Shown one piece after another: positions 13,882-21,028 of a stretch of 31,647 nucleotides of DNA. The first letter of the stretch is position 1, and every line of letters begins with the position of its first letter. The DNA is from a virus. The notes under the pieces are model-generated. The model saw only the letters and a list, made by a program, of their open reading frames with translations, searched no databases and was not told the origin of the DNA. The stretch is taken from the IMG/VR virus record IMGVR_UViG_3300025151_006915, positions 1 to 31,647 of that record. The stretch is one strand, 5' to 3'. The translations under genes were made by a program, and so were the position numbers.

Positions 13882-14357
13882 TCGTTTGCAATAAACATCT
13901 TCTTAGTGTTAAAGTAAGGTGTATATATAGCACTGTTAGCACCGTGTTCTGCACACTCTACTTCTACACAACCACAACGACCGTCTGTCATTTCACTAAC
14001 AAGTTTGTTTGCAAAATTCCAAGCGTGATATGCAAATTTTTCAACACCTACACCATCTAGCACAGTTAATTCTGCAAGTCCTTTGGATGCAAGTAATTCA
14101 AATGTTTCCATTTCTGGATCATCTTTGTCTAATACAACTTTGTGATCAAATGTATCTTCTAACCAAGCCTTTAGCGGTTTAAGACCACCAAAATCAACTA
14201 CCCAGTTTCTTTCATCTAATTCACGTGCTTCAAATGTAAATTTGAATTGTAAACTATAACCGTGTAAAAATTTGCAATGTGAATGTGCCTTAGGTTGTCT
14301 AAAGCAGGCACTTAATCCAATGTTGTGCCCGTATGTTTTTGTTGAATAATAATTCAT
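13878..14357 (-). CDS. queD: QueD-like 6-carboxytetrahydropterin synthase / PTPS family
   Basis: The 159-residue protein has the family layout: catalytic Cys region SHCKFLHGYSLQ (C28, H32), VVDFGGLK at 53-60, FDHKVVLD (H72) and a C-terminal VEVECAEHGANSA holding the pterin-binding Glu. In QueD this enzyme turns dihydroneopterin triphosphate into 6-carboxytetrahydropterin, on the way to preQ0 and queuosine or 7-deazaguanine DNA. Two of the three usual zinc ligands look changed: the first His (FxAAH) is F19 and the second His of HGH is Y34, while nearby H25 and H27 could compensate. Other marine phage homologues, as I recall, share the HGY form. No QueC, QueE or DpdA gene is in the window. It is first in its operon. 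Confidence 0.85.
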   Translation of the reverse strand: MNYYSTKTYGHNIGLSACFRQPKAHSHCKFLHGYSLQFKFTFEARELDERNWVVDFGGLKPLKAWLEDTFDHKVVLDKDDPEMETFELLASKGLAELTVLDGVGVEKFAYHAWNFANKLVSEMTDGRCGCVEVECAEHGANSAIYTPYFNTKKMFIANE

Positions 14358-14362
14358 TGTAT

Positions 14363-14420
14363 ACTCCTTTGCTAATGGAGTGTGCGGAATATTTAGAGAG
14401 GGTCGAACACATAGTCCTCT
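14363..14420 (-). promoter_or_regulatory. Structured queD leader: stem-loop plus hairpin hiding the ribosome site
   Basis: The leader between the promoter and the queD ATG holds AGAGG (14420-14416), a 14-base loop, and CCTCT (14401-14397). Loop bases GTGT (14410-14407) can pair with ACAC (14383-14380) to make an H-type pseudoknot. A second hairpin, ACTCC (14381-14377) with GGAGT (14367-14363), covers the ribosome site and shares bases with ACAC, so the two folds exclude each other. The arrangement resembles a translational riboswitch, and a preQ1-type aptamer would make sense ahead of queD, but the A-rich preQ1-I tail is poorly matched. The bases are seen; the regulation is inferred. Confidence 0.4.
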
Positions 14421-14428
14421 TAGTATTA

Positions 14429-14457
14429 ATAATACTAGTTATCTTTATCATTGTCAA
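14429..14457 (-). promoter_or_regulatory. Sigma70-type promoter, TTGACA-17-TATTAT
   Basis: The -35 TTGACA at 14457-14452 lies in the last codons of the upstream membrane protein (GTT GAC AAT). The -10 TATTAT is at 14434-14429 with a 17-base spacer. A TAGTATT/AATACTA palindrome (14421-14437) overlaps the -10. It drives queD, the kinase, the nucleotidyltransferase and the glycosyltransferase. Confidence 0.75.
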
Positions 14458-14740
14458 CCTGAAGTTCTTTGCGAATACCTTGTAATTCATTTGTAGCAAA
14501 TGTCATATCATTATTCATTTGTTGTAGTAATTTTATGAGATATACTATACCTCTCATAGTCCACCACCACCATATTACCGCTGTCATAAAATATAAACCA
14601 CAAGCGGTCCAAAAAAGATATTCAACTGGGCACCAGGTAGCGTACCACAGCAACATCAAGAATGCGGTAACAAAGATTGGCGCTAGTATTGCAGCTTTGT
14701 TCCACCACAATACTTCTTTTCGTAATTTTTCTAATGTCAA
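14435..14740 (-). CDS. Membrane protein with two passes and C-terminal coiled coil (101 aa)
   Basis: Two hydrophobic segments are visible, about residues 16-35 (AAILAPIFVTAFLMLLWYA) and 41-60 (YLFWTACGLYFMTAVIWWWW), the second very Trp-rich. The C-terminal 40 residues (KLLQQMNNDMTFATNELQGI) are polar and heptad-like, so a cytoplasmic coiled coil is likely. There is no catalytic motif. The ATG has an AAAGGG ribosome site. The 3' end carries the -35 box of the next promoter. Function unknown. Confidence 0.75.
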   Translation of the reverse strand: MTLEKLRKEVLWWNKAAILAPIFVTAFLMLLWYATWCPVEYLFWTACGLYFMTAVIWWWWTMRGIVYLIKLLQQMNNDMTFATNELQGIRKELQVDNDKDN

Positions 14741-14757
14741 TATTAAATCCCTTTATT

Positions 14758-14775
14758 AGCCTATTTTGGGAGGCT
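14758..14775 (-). other. Weak intergenic hairpin (AGCCT/AGGCT)
   Basis: A five-base-pair stem with an eight-base loop lies between the Lys-rich protein and the membrane protein, just before the ribosome site of the latter. No T-run follows, so it is not a standard terminator. It may protect or process mRNA, or mean nothing. Confidence 0.25.
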
Positions 14776-14793
14776 TTTGCTCCGTATTAATAT

Positions 14794-15972
14794 TTAGTGT
14801 ATACATTTAAGGATAATAGTATCACTATTAAAACGTCCATTAAGTTTAATGTCAGTTGTTTTAATATTCTCCATAAACTTACGAAGTTGCACTTTGCCAG
14901 CTTTTTTAAATTCTTTAAGTGTTTCAGAAGGCTTTCTCAAAGTTTTTTGTATACTTTGTAATTCATTAAAGTGTAACAAAGTTGTGCCTTTGATTTGCAA
15001 ATTTGCGTGATCTTCTGCTATATATTTTCCTAACTTACGTGTTTTTGTATTGTATACCCAAACCTCCTGTGCGCCAATAATATCTAAAGGATTTACACTT
15101 ACTATTTGCAAATTGTCATCGGCTTGTTTGTATTTCAATTTAGATATAAGTTTTTCTTTGCTAGGTGCTTTTTTCAATCTTGGCTTACGGCCTGCTTTCG
15201 CTGTTTCTATAATAACATCACAAGCACCCATAATATTTTCTATTGCTGTTAAATAATTTTTTATGTCCCGCTTGCTTAGATGTGCATAACCTTCTCGTAA
15301 TTGATTGTGCATATCTTGCTCACGTTCGTCTTTAATTTTTTTAATTTGTGCAGGTGTTGGCATATTTTGAAGCAACCTTGCTTCTTCTAGTTCACCTTGA
15401 TATAATCCTTTAATTTTTCTAGCGTGAGCTTGACTTACTTTTTTTGCCAAAAAATGTTTAGAAAAGTTAAAACCTTTTGGATCAAAATTTTCCTTATCTG
15501 TAATAAAGCCATCCATCCATTCTTCAATTGCTTCACAGGCATCTAATGCTTGATCTTTTATTCGTTCTTGGATTGTTGGAACATAAACATTTTTCTTAAC
15601 TTTTTCTTCTTTTTTCTTTTCCTCAACTACTTTTGCACCTTCTTCAGAAAGTTCTTTAATCCACTTGTCTAATTTTCCAACATAACCTTCGTGAATCTTA
15701 TGAGGCCAATGTTCTTCAAAGTGAGCCGCAGTAGCCCAATGACTTTTGCCACCTATTTTCCAATCTGGTAATTTGTTTATATTACTAACAATTTTTTTAT
15801 CGTAATTCTTCTTAATAAACTCTTTAAGTTTAACAAGCCATTGTTTACTATCAATTTCGTAATGTATATAATACTGAGCTTTTTGCCAACCCCAATCTTC
15901 GCGAATGACATCCCAATCGTTGAGATTACGTTTTGCTCTGACCTTTTTACGTTTTGTTACTGATTTTGCCAT
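14794..15972 (-). CDS. Lys-rich hypothetical phage protein (392 aa)
   Basis: The protein starts with a strongly basic segment (MAKSVTKRKKVRAKR), has a Lys/Glu-rich helical stretch near residues 110-130, and a C-terminal half with a regular beta-rich look (IIGAQEVWVYNTKTRKLG). A second basic region lies at KAGRKPRLKKAPSKEKL. The C-terminal part resembles a conserved hypothetical protein of T4-like cyanophages, from memory. No catalytic motif is visible. DNA or RNA binding is suggested by charge only. It follows the 57-residue gene by nine bases with an identical AGGAGCATAAA ribosome-site sequence, and the pair is driven by the promoter at 16180-16208. Confidence 0.75.
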   Translation of the reverse strand: MAKSVTKRKKVRAKRNLNDWDVIREDWGWQKAQYYIHYEIDSKQWLVKLKEFIKKNYDKKIVSNINKLPDWKIGGKSHWATAAHFEEHWPHKIHEGYVGKLDKWIKELSEEGAKVVEEKKKEEKVKKNVYVPTIQERIKDQALDACEAIEEWMDGFITDKENFDPKGFNFSKHFLAKKVSQAHARKIKGLYQGELEEARLLQNMPTPAQIKKIKDEREQDMHNQLREGYAHLSKRDIKNYLTAIENIMGACDVIIETAKAGRKPRLKKAPSKEKLISKLKYKQADDNLQIVSVNPLDIIGAQEVWVYNTKTRKLGKYIAEDHANLQIKGTTLLHFNELQSIQKTLRKPSETLKEFKKAGKVQLRKFMENIKTTDIKLNGRFNSDTIILKCIH

Positions 15973-15981
15973 TTTATGCTC

Positions 15982-16155
15982 CTAGTTAAAGTCGGCTGGA
16001 CGGAGCTCTACTGCTTCTTCTAACTCCGCATACATAGTATAGATGTGTTTTACTAAGTCACGCTTGACACTATCTTGCAGTGGCATACTCATTACTAGTT
16101 CGTCTACTTCGTCAAGTTTACTATCAATTGCTTCTAGTGTTTCTTGTACAGACAT
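15982..16155 (-). CDS. Small acidic hypothetical protein (57 aa)
   Basis: The frame runs from ATG at 16155 to TAG at 15982 and encodes MSVQETLEAIDSKLDEVDEL, a middle helix (SVKRDLVKHIYTMYAELEEA), and the end ELRPADFN. It is acidic and almost wholly helical, with heptads that suggest a dimer. A strong ribosome site (GAGGAG, seven bases before the ATG) and its position straight after a promoter support it. The context is like that of small early phage proteins that bind host enzymes, but no target can be named. Confidence 0.75.
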   Translation of the reverse strand: MSVQETLEAIDSKLDEVDELVMSMPLQDSVKRDLVKHIYTMYAELEEAVELRPADFN

Positions 16156-16179
16156 TTTATGCTCCTCATTGTTTATCTA

Positions 16180-16208
16180 GTTATAACATAGGAATTAATA
16201 ATAGTCAA
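16180..16208 (-). promoter_or_regulatory. Sigma70-type promoter, TTGACT-17-TATAAC
   Basis: The -35 TTGACT (16208-16203) lies in the last codons (LDYY) of the SGNH-like gene. The -10 TATAAC is at 16185-16180 with a 17-base spacer. It drives the 57-residue and Lys-rich proteins. Confidence 0.65.
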
Positions 16209-16917
16209 GCTCTTTACACTTATTATCTATAAAATCTTTCCAAGCAATGTGTGCATCTAGTTTTAAATGCCAACATTCTGTTTTTTCAAATCCTCTTGCT
16301 AATGCCCAGTTAAGGAAAGATTTTCCAAATGACATCGGTTCTATGTATTTTTGTTTATCTAATTTTTCTAAAATTGCTTGATTATTCTGTGTTTTTTGTA
16401 ATTCTTGACAAGTATTGAACATCAAATACTTTACTTTTTGCCGGTCTAATATTCTTTGTAAATGCCAAGCATAGGTTGCCCACATATCAAATTCTTTAGT
16501 TTCTTCTAATATAATAGGAGTAATGCTGTGTATCCTTTTAAATTCTTTTGATGATGCAATTTCTGGCTCTTGACCAATGCTCAATGGAAAATACTTAGGA
16601 TCACTTTTTGCCATAGTAGGATGATAGTATTCGCTATCTTCAGCATATCTTAGTTCTGTTCTCAGTAAAGACGTCCAACCTATCAAAACTATATAATCTT
16701 CGTCTTTCTTTTTCATTCTAGTTAGCCAGTCAATAGTATTACGCCAAATATATTCGTTACTACCTCCAGGCATTGCTAGGTTTTGTATTTTAAAATTGTT
16801 TTTCTTTGCTAACAATGCCGCATAATTATTATTTAAATTAAACAAGCTAGACGATTGTTTACCATCCAACATTGTGCCATATGTATGGCTACAACCTATT
16901 GCTACAATAGAAGTCAT
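16195..16917 (-). CDS. SGNH/GDSL-hydrolase-like protein (240 aa)
   Basis: Block I is AIGCSHTYG with S10 as candidate nucleophile, PGGSNEYIW at 50-58 fits the Gly/Asn blocks, LIGWTSLLR at 78-86 is a family-typical strand, and LDAHIAW near residue 220 gives the Asp and His (DxH). It is the last gene of the radical SAM operon and overlaps its degenerate neighbour by four bases (ATGA). An esterase, or an acyl transferase acting on a sugar or on the product of the radical SAM enzymes, is plausible; the substrate is unknown. It is a paralogue of the protein at 8899-9585. Confidence 0.72.
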   Translation of the reverse strand: MTSIVAIGCSHTYGTMLDGKQSSSLFNLNNNYAALLAKKNNFKIQNLAMPGGSNEYIWRNTIDWLTRMKKKDEDYIVLIGWTSLLRTELRYAEDSEYYHPTMAKSDPKYFPLSIGQEPEIASSKEFKRIHSITPIILEETKEFDMWATYAWHLQRILDRQKVKYLMFNTCQELQKTQNNQAILEKLDKQKYIEPMSFGKSFLNWALARGFEKTECWHLKLDAHIAWKDFIDNKCKELDYY

Positions 16918-17534
16918 TTTTCTATCCTTTCAGATAATAACTTAGCAATAAGTTTTTGTCCGTCAACAGTATCAAAATTTTGTTTTAATTTTTTTACATA
17001 TTTTCTTATATTAGCTTTAGGATTTTCAACACCTATATATTTGGTTCTATCTATATTTTTTATCATATACAGTGTGTACGAATTCCATTCTATAGAAGTT
17101 TCTATATTATACATAAGATAATTTATATCTAAACTTTTTAGAAACTCTTGTAAACTATATACAATCGAACACCACCTTATATTTGTAAGATATTCATCTG
17201 TAAGTATATGTTCAAATCTAATTAATCGTTGAAATTCTATTTCTAAATTTTTTTGTCTTTTATGGAAAGTAAAATAATTTTTATCAATAAATCCATCTAC
17301 AGGAAATTTTTTATATATTCTTCTAAGTTCTACACTATGAACATTATTCCAACCAATTACTGGAAAAATATTTTCATTTTGTGAAATATATTTTGTAACT
17401 AAACGGAAAACACTTTGAGGTCCAGAAGTGCTTGTAGTCATATCTTGGAATTCGTATCCTAATTTATTAGCTAGGTGATAAGGTGCATTCTTTCCGCCTA
17501 CTAAGTTTTTGTCACCAAAAGCAACTAGGCGCAT
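16914..17534 (-). CDS. Degenerate SGNH-like protein lacking the catalytic Ser (206 aa)
   Basis: The start is set at ATG 17534 (MRLVAFGDKNLVGG): it overlaps the upstream TAA as TAATG and has GGAGG ten bases before it, whereas a TTG 21 bases earlier has no ribosome site. The fold resembles its neighbour (strand MRLVAFG, then VIGWNNVHS like LIGWTS), but block I reads GDKN where GxSxT is expected, and no C-terminal DxH is found. It is probably a binding or partner protein rather than an esterase. Co-translated with the radical SAM gene upstream and the SGNH-like gene downstream. Confidence 0.65.
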   Translation of the reverse strand: MRLVAFGDKNLVGGKNAPYHLANKLGYEFQDMTTSTSGPQSVFRLVTKYISQNENIFPVIGWNNVHSVELRRIYKKFPVDGFIDKNYFTFHKRQKNLEIEFQRLIRFEHILTDEYLTNIRWCSIVYSLQEFLKSLDINYLMYNIETSIEWNSYTLYMIKNIDRTKYIGVENPKANIRKYVKKLKQNFDTVDGQKLIAKLLSERIEK

Positions 17535-18859
17535 TACATATATTCCTCCATCCAAGGTATGTAATCTAATATGTTTACATTTCTAAATTTATCACTTGCT
17601 TTTGTGTTGTTGATATATTTTTGCCAGTCACCTTCATTTGGTTGTTCATTAAGTTGATTCTTTAATCCTAAAATTGCATCTACAGCCCATTGTTCCCATT
17701 CAGGTAGTCCTGCATTTTGGAATTTTTTATGTTGTTTCTCTAGCATTTCATTCATAAGTTTTTTACGTTCGTTTGGTAAGTTTCTTATATGTAGATTTCT
17801 TGGATACTCAACTATGTTAAAATGCGGCAAGCAATTTTGGTATCCGTGATTACCCCAATCCCAGGTATAGTGCCAAGTATCATAATTTTCTTTACACCAA
17901 TCTAAAACATTAGGCAAATCGTGTAAGTTCATAACGCTTAGTGTAACGTGTGTATGAACAATAACTCCTGTGCGTGTTTTGCTAAACTCTTTTAACTTTT
18001 CTATATTACGTTTAATTATTTTCCATTTACTAGGAAATCTAACATAGTATGCTAAATCATCTGTAGCATCGATGCTCAAACTTAGTACAACACCTCTAAA
18101 CTTATCCCAAATATCCAACAACCTATCTGGTATAGTTGTGCCATTTGTATTGTAATGTAATTCAATATTTTGGCTCCATCCTTTATCTATGATATGCTCT
18201 AACCAAGCATAGTGTTCATTTACTACTAAAGGTTCTCCACCAATAAAATTTATTATTTTTACGTTTGGTAAAACATCATCAAAAAAGTTTTCTTCAAATG
18301 CTTTAATAAACCAAGGATCTGTACTGCTTAATTTTCCAATTTTATAAGCAGTTTCATCCCAATCAGTGTGTGGTACAGTAGGACCTTCTTCAATCCACCT
18401 ATGACTTGCCCAAGGATTACAACTACGACATTTTAAATTACAAACATTGCCTAAACTAATATCTAAATATGTAATTGCTTGTGGATCTAAAAAGCCATCT
18501 TCACTTACGTGCTTCAAACTCTTATCTATATGTTCTTCGTATATTTCATTTGAAGTTTGCCTAAAACTACGTATGCCATCTTTTTCTAATTTAAAACATT
18601 CAGCACAGCCCGGCGGTTGTTCACCTTTGAGTAATCCTTCTCTAATTTTCATTATTTCTGGATCGTTTATAAATTCGCTTAAATTTTGAGCGGCATTTAC
18701 TTTATCGTTATATTCTGGTGTATCTTGGAAGTTTATACCAGGCATAAACTTTCTTGTCTCTTGTCTACTAAAACAGCAAGGTCTGCTACGTCCGTGAGGA
18801 TGTGTGCTAAAACTTTGCATTGCGTGGTAGCAAAATGTATCAGGCGATGAGGTGGACAT
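17534..18859 (-). CDS. Radical SAM protein with N-terminal twitch-like domain (441 aa)
   Basis: The CX3CX2C cluster motif is CNLKCRSC (C140, C144, C147), which binds the 4Fe-4S cluster that cleaves S-adenosylmethionine. FIGGEPL is the SAM-contacting GGE motif. Before the core lies a Cys set (C10, C28-C29, C85, C88) like a SPASM/twitch half placed N-terminally, the pattern of the N_twitch_rSAM family; it probably binds an auxiliary cluster. Substrate unknown. It overlaps the upstream radical SAM gene by 20 bases and the downstream gene by one. It is the last of six radical SAM genes in the operon. Confidence 0.9.
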   Translation of the reverse strand: MSTSSPDTFCYHAMQSFSTHPHGRSRPCCFSRQETRKFMPGINFQDTPEYNDKVNAAQNLSEFINDPEIMKIREGLLKGEQPPGCAECFKLEKDGIRSFRQTSNEIYEEHIDKSLKHVSEDGFLDPQAITYLDISLGNVCNLKCRSCNPWASHRWIEEGPTVPHTDWDETAYKIGKLSSTDPWFIKAFEENFFDDVLPNVKIINFIGGEPLVVNEHYAWLEHIIDKGWSQNIELHYNTNGTTIPDRLLDIWDKFRGVVLSLSIDATDDLAYYVRFPSKWKIIKRNIEKLKEFSKTRTGVIVHTHVTLSVMNLHDLPNVLDWCKENYDTWHYTWDWGNHGYQNCLPHFNIVEYPRNLHIRNLPNERKKLMNEMLEKQHKKFQNAGLPEWEQWAVDAILGLKNQLNEQPNEGDWQKYINNTKASDKFRNVNILDYIPWMEEYM

Positions 18860-19832
18860 TTTCTGGACTCGCTTTGCTTATATTAAAATCTGCCGCACAA
18901 TGACAATGTGTTTTTGGACAAATAATACCTTCACTTAATTTGATATCAAATTCTCCTTGTACTATATTACCAACAATTGGACCTACACCACAGCTGGCTT
19001 GTTGTATGCGACCGTTAGGATGTATATGTAAACTTTCGTGTATATTACAAGTCCATCCTTTAAAAAAGTTTTTACGTTCAGTGATTATTAAATTTGTATC
19101 TATTGCTTCAATTGTATCATCTTCATAATGCACTTTTGCCCAAGCGTAATTTGGTTCTTTATGTATAGGAATGACTTGTTGTCTTGCACTACTGTTTTTC
19201 TTGAAGAAATCCATTTGCCACTGTTCTTTATAAAAATATGGATCTGTGCTAGGTCTTAATTCATCATACACAGGTGCATATTCTATCATATAATTATCAC
19301 AAGTATCTTTAATTTTGTCGCCAAAATCAATACATTGTTGAAAATGCTCGTGATGCATCATTATTCTTGAACACAAATAATTTTTCTTATCTTGTAAAAA
19401 TTTGTAGCATTTTAAATATTTTTCTTCTTTTGTCCATTCTGCGTGATAACTTGCAACAACATCTTCAAATAAATGATGATGTTCTTCCCACCATTTTACC
19501 GAACGACTGAAATTTGTATTAATACCTACACAACTACCTGGCCATTCTGCTATTTCTCTAAACTTTTCTACAACAGGAATAAGTCCTGCCCACATTGTTG
19601 GTTCGCCACCGCTTAGATATAATTTAAAATATTTGTATCCTTTATCTTTGTAATGCAACATTATGCGTTCTAGGGTAGATACAATTAAGTTTATATCATC
19701 CTCGTTTTTATTTCTACCTGCCCAATTCCATTCACTACAGTATGTACACCTGAAATTACACCAGTCATTAACTTGCCAAACTAAACTTACCCATTTATCC
19801 TTTGCAGGAATAATTGCTTTTATGTTTTGCAT
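18840..19832 (-). CDS. Radical SAM protein with C-terminal SPASM/twitch-like Cys cluster (330 aa)
   Basis: The core motif is CNFRCTYC (C25, C29, C32) close to the N-terminus, with LSGGEPTMW as the GGE motif. Unlike its neighbours it has no N-terminal Cys set. Instead the C-terminus has GWTCNIHE, QASCGVG, then CPKTHCHCAAD, which looks like an auxiliary cluster domain. That domain type is common in enzymes that modify peptides or carry out sugar or alcohol oxidations. It overlaps the radical SAM genes on both sides, by 20 and 13 bases. Substrate unknown. Confidence 0.9.
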   Translation of the reverse strand: MQNIKAIIPAKDKWVSLVWQVNDWCNFRCTYCSEWNWAGRNKNEDDINLIVSTLERIMLHYKDKGYKYFKLYLSGGEPTMWAGLIPVVEKFREIAEWPGSCVGINTNFSRSVKWWEEHHHLFEDVVASYHAEWTKEEKYLKCYKFLQDKKNYLCSRIMMHHEHFQQCIDFGDKIKDTCDNYMIEYAPVYDELRPSTDPYFYKEQWQMDFFKKNSSARQQVIPIHKEPNYAWAKVHYEDDTIEAIDTNLIITERKNFFKGWTCNIHESLHIHPNGRIQQASCGVGPIVGNIVQGEFDIKLSEGIICPKTHCHCAADFNISKASPENVHLIA

Positions 19833-21028
19833 ACATCTTCCAATATATAATTCAATGTAGGAAATATATCAGCAAACTTGTGTTTTCTATATTTGTCATT
19901 GATTGAAATAAATTGTTTCATACGATTTATATTTTCTGCAGAATATTTATTAGTGTTCTGTGTGTAGTTAATGATTCTTTGAACAGGATCTTTATGCATA
20001 GTTGTTTCAAGTGTAAACAACTTGCCTATAACTTTGTGTTGTATTTCTCTTGGCCAAACGCAACTGTGTAATTGATCAGGATGTTCTAAGAAAATAGGAA
20101 CAAAGTCTACACGTCTAGTCTGACGTGACTCTAACCAACGTATAAGTCTATCTATATCAAATACATTCCACGCTTGATATACAAAATAAATTTTTAGTTG
20201 TACTTTTTCTGGCAATGTCATTGCTTTTGAAAAGTTTTCTTCTACTTTGTTCCAATCTGTAGGATAACGTATGTACATATTGTGATCGCCATAACCATCA
20301 ATACTCATCTGAACTTCACTGCTATCAAAGAAATCTAATTTACTGTAAAATCCTTCAGGCCAAGTTGTCATATTTGTTGTCCAAGCCACGTGACATTTTG
20401 TATTTCCTGCTTCAACTAACTTATCCAATACGTATTGATTTGCTTGAATTAAAGTAGGTTCACCGCCTGTCATATACAAACGTTCTAAAGTTGGTGCTAC
20501 TTGGTCTACAAAGTCTCGAAATTCTTGTGTTTCATACCATTGCCAATCGTGTGCTTCTACACTTTTGATTTCGTGGTTCCATTGGTCGCTTAACCATTGC
20601 GGAAGTTTTTCATTGGCAACAATTTTTTTACGTTCTTTGTAAATGTTATCACTGCTAACACTCCAACAACTGTTGCATTTTAAGTTGCAGTGGTTGCCAA
20701 GCCTTAGTTCCAGGTGAGTAGGATTGCTATGCAGTAATGGTTGTTTATAATTTTCATTTGCCCATTGCCTACTACTTTGTAAACCTTTTTCTTCGTGCTC
20801 ATAACAACGACTGCATTCTTTTACAGGTTTGCCAGCAAGCATATTAGAACGTACATCTAACATATATTTGCTATTCCAAATGTTGTGCCAATCGGTTTTA
20901 CCTAATACAGCATCTTTGCCATCTAACTGAATATAATCTTCCCCATATACGTGACAGCAAAGTTTACATCTACCATCTGTATTTGTATGAACATTTATAA
21001 ATGGATACACACAATATGTATCAGACAT
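19820..21028 (-). CDS. Radical SAM protein with N-terminal twitch-like domain (402 aa)
   Basis: The start is chosen at ATG 21028 (MSDTYCVYPFINVH), which has AAGGAAA upstream and matches the short N-termini of its paralogues; an ATG 27 bases earlier has a poorer fit. The core motif is CNLKCNSC (C114, C118, C121) and MTGGEPTL is the GGE motif. The N-terminal Cys set is C6, C21, C24-C25, C72 and C75, in the twitch-like order. It overlaps the B12-type radical SAM gene by eight bases and the next gene by 13. Substrate unknown; likely acts in series with the other five. Confidence 0.88.
   Translation of the reverse strand: MSDTYCVYPFINVHTNTDGRCKLCCHVYGEDYIQLDGKDAVLGKTDWHNIWNSKYMLDVRSNMLAGKPVKECSRCYEHEEKGLQSSRQWANENYKQPLLHSNPTHLELRLGNHCNLKCNSCWSVSSDNIYKERKKIVANEKLPQWLSDQWNHEIKSVEAHDWQWYETQEFRDFVDQVAPTLERLYMTGGEPTLIQANQYVLDKLVEAGNTKCHVAWTTNMTTWPEGFYSKLDFFDSSEVQMSIDGYGDHNMYIRYPTDWNKVEENFSKAMTLPEKVQLKIYFVYQAWNVFDIDRLIRWLESRQTRRVDFVPIFLEHPDQLHSCVWPREIQHKVIGKLFTLETTMHKDPVQRIINYTQNTNKYSAENINRMKQFISINDKYRKHKFADIFPTLNYILEDVCKT

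Noticed and set aside
14421-14437. The TAGTATT/AATACTA palindrome as a transcription terminator
   Set aside because: The stem is pure AT with no T-run after it and it coincides with a -10 box, so an operator or promoter element fits better.
17535-17555. Earlier TTG start for the degenerate SGNH-like gene
   Set aside because: It lies before the GGAGG ribosome site; the ATG at 17534 has correct spacing and a TAATG overlap.
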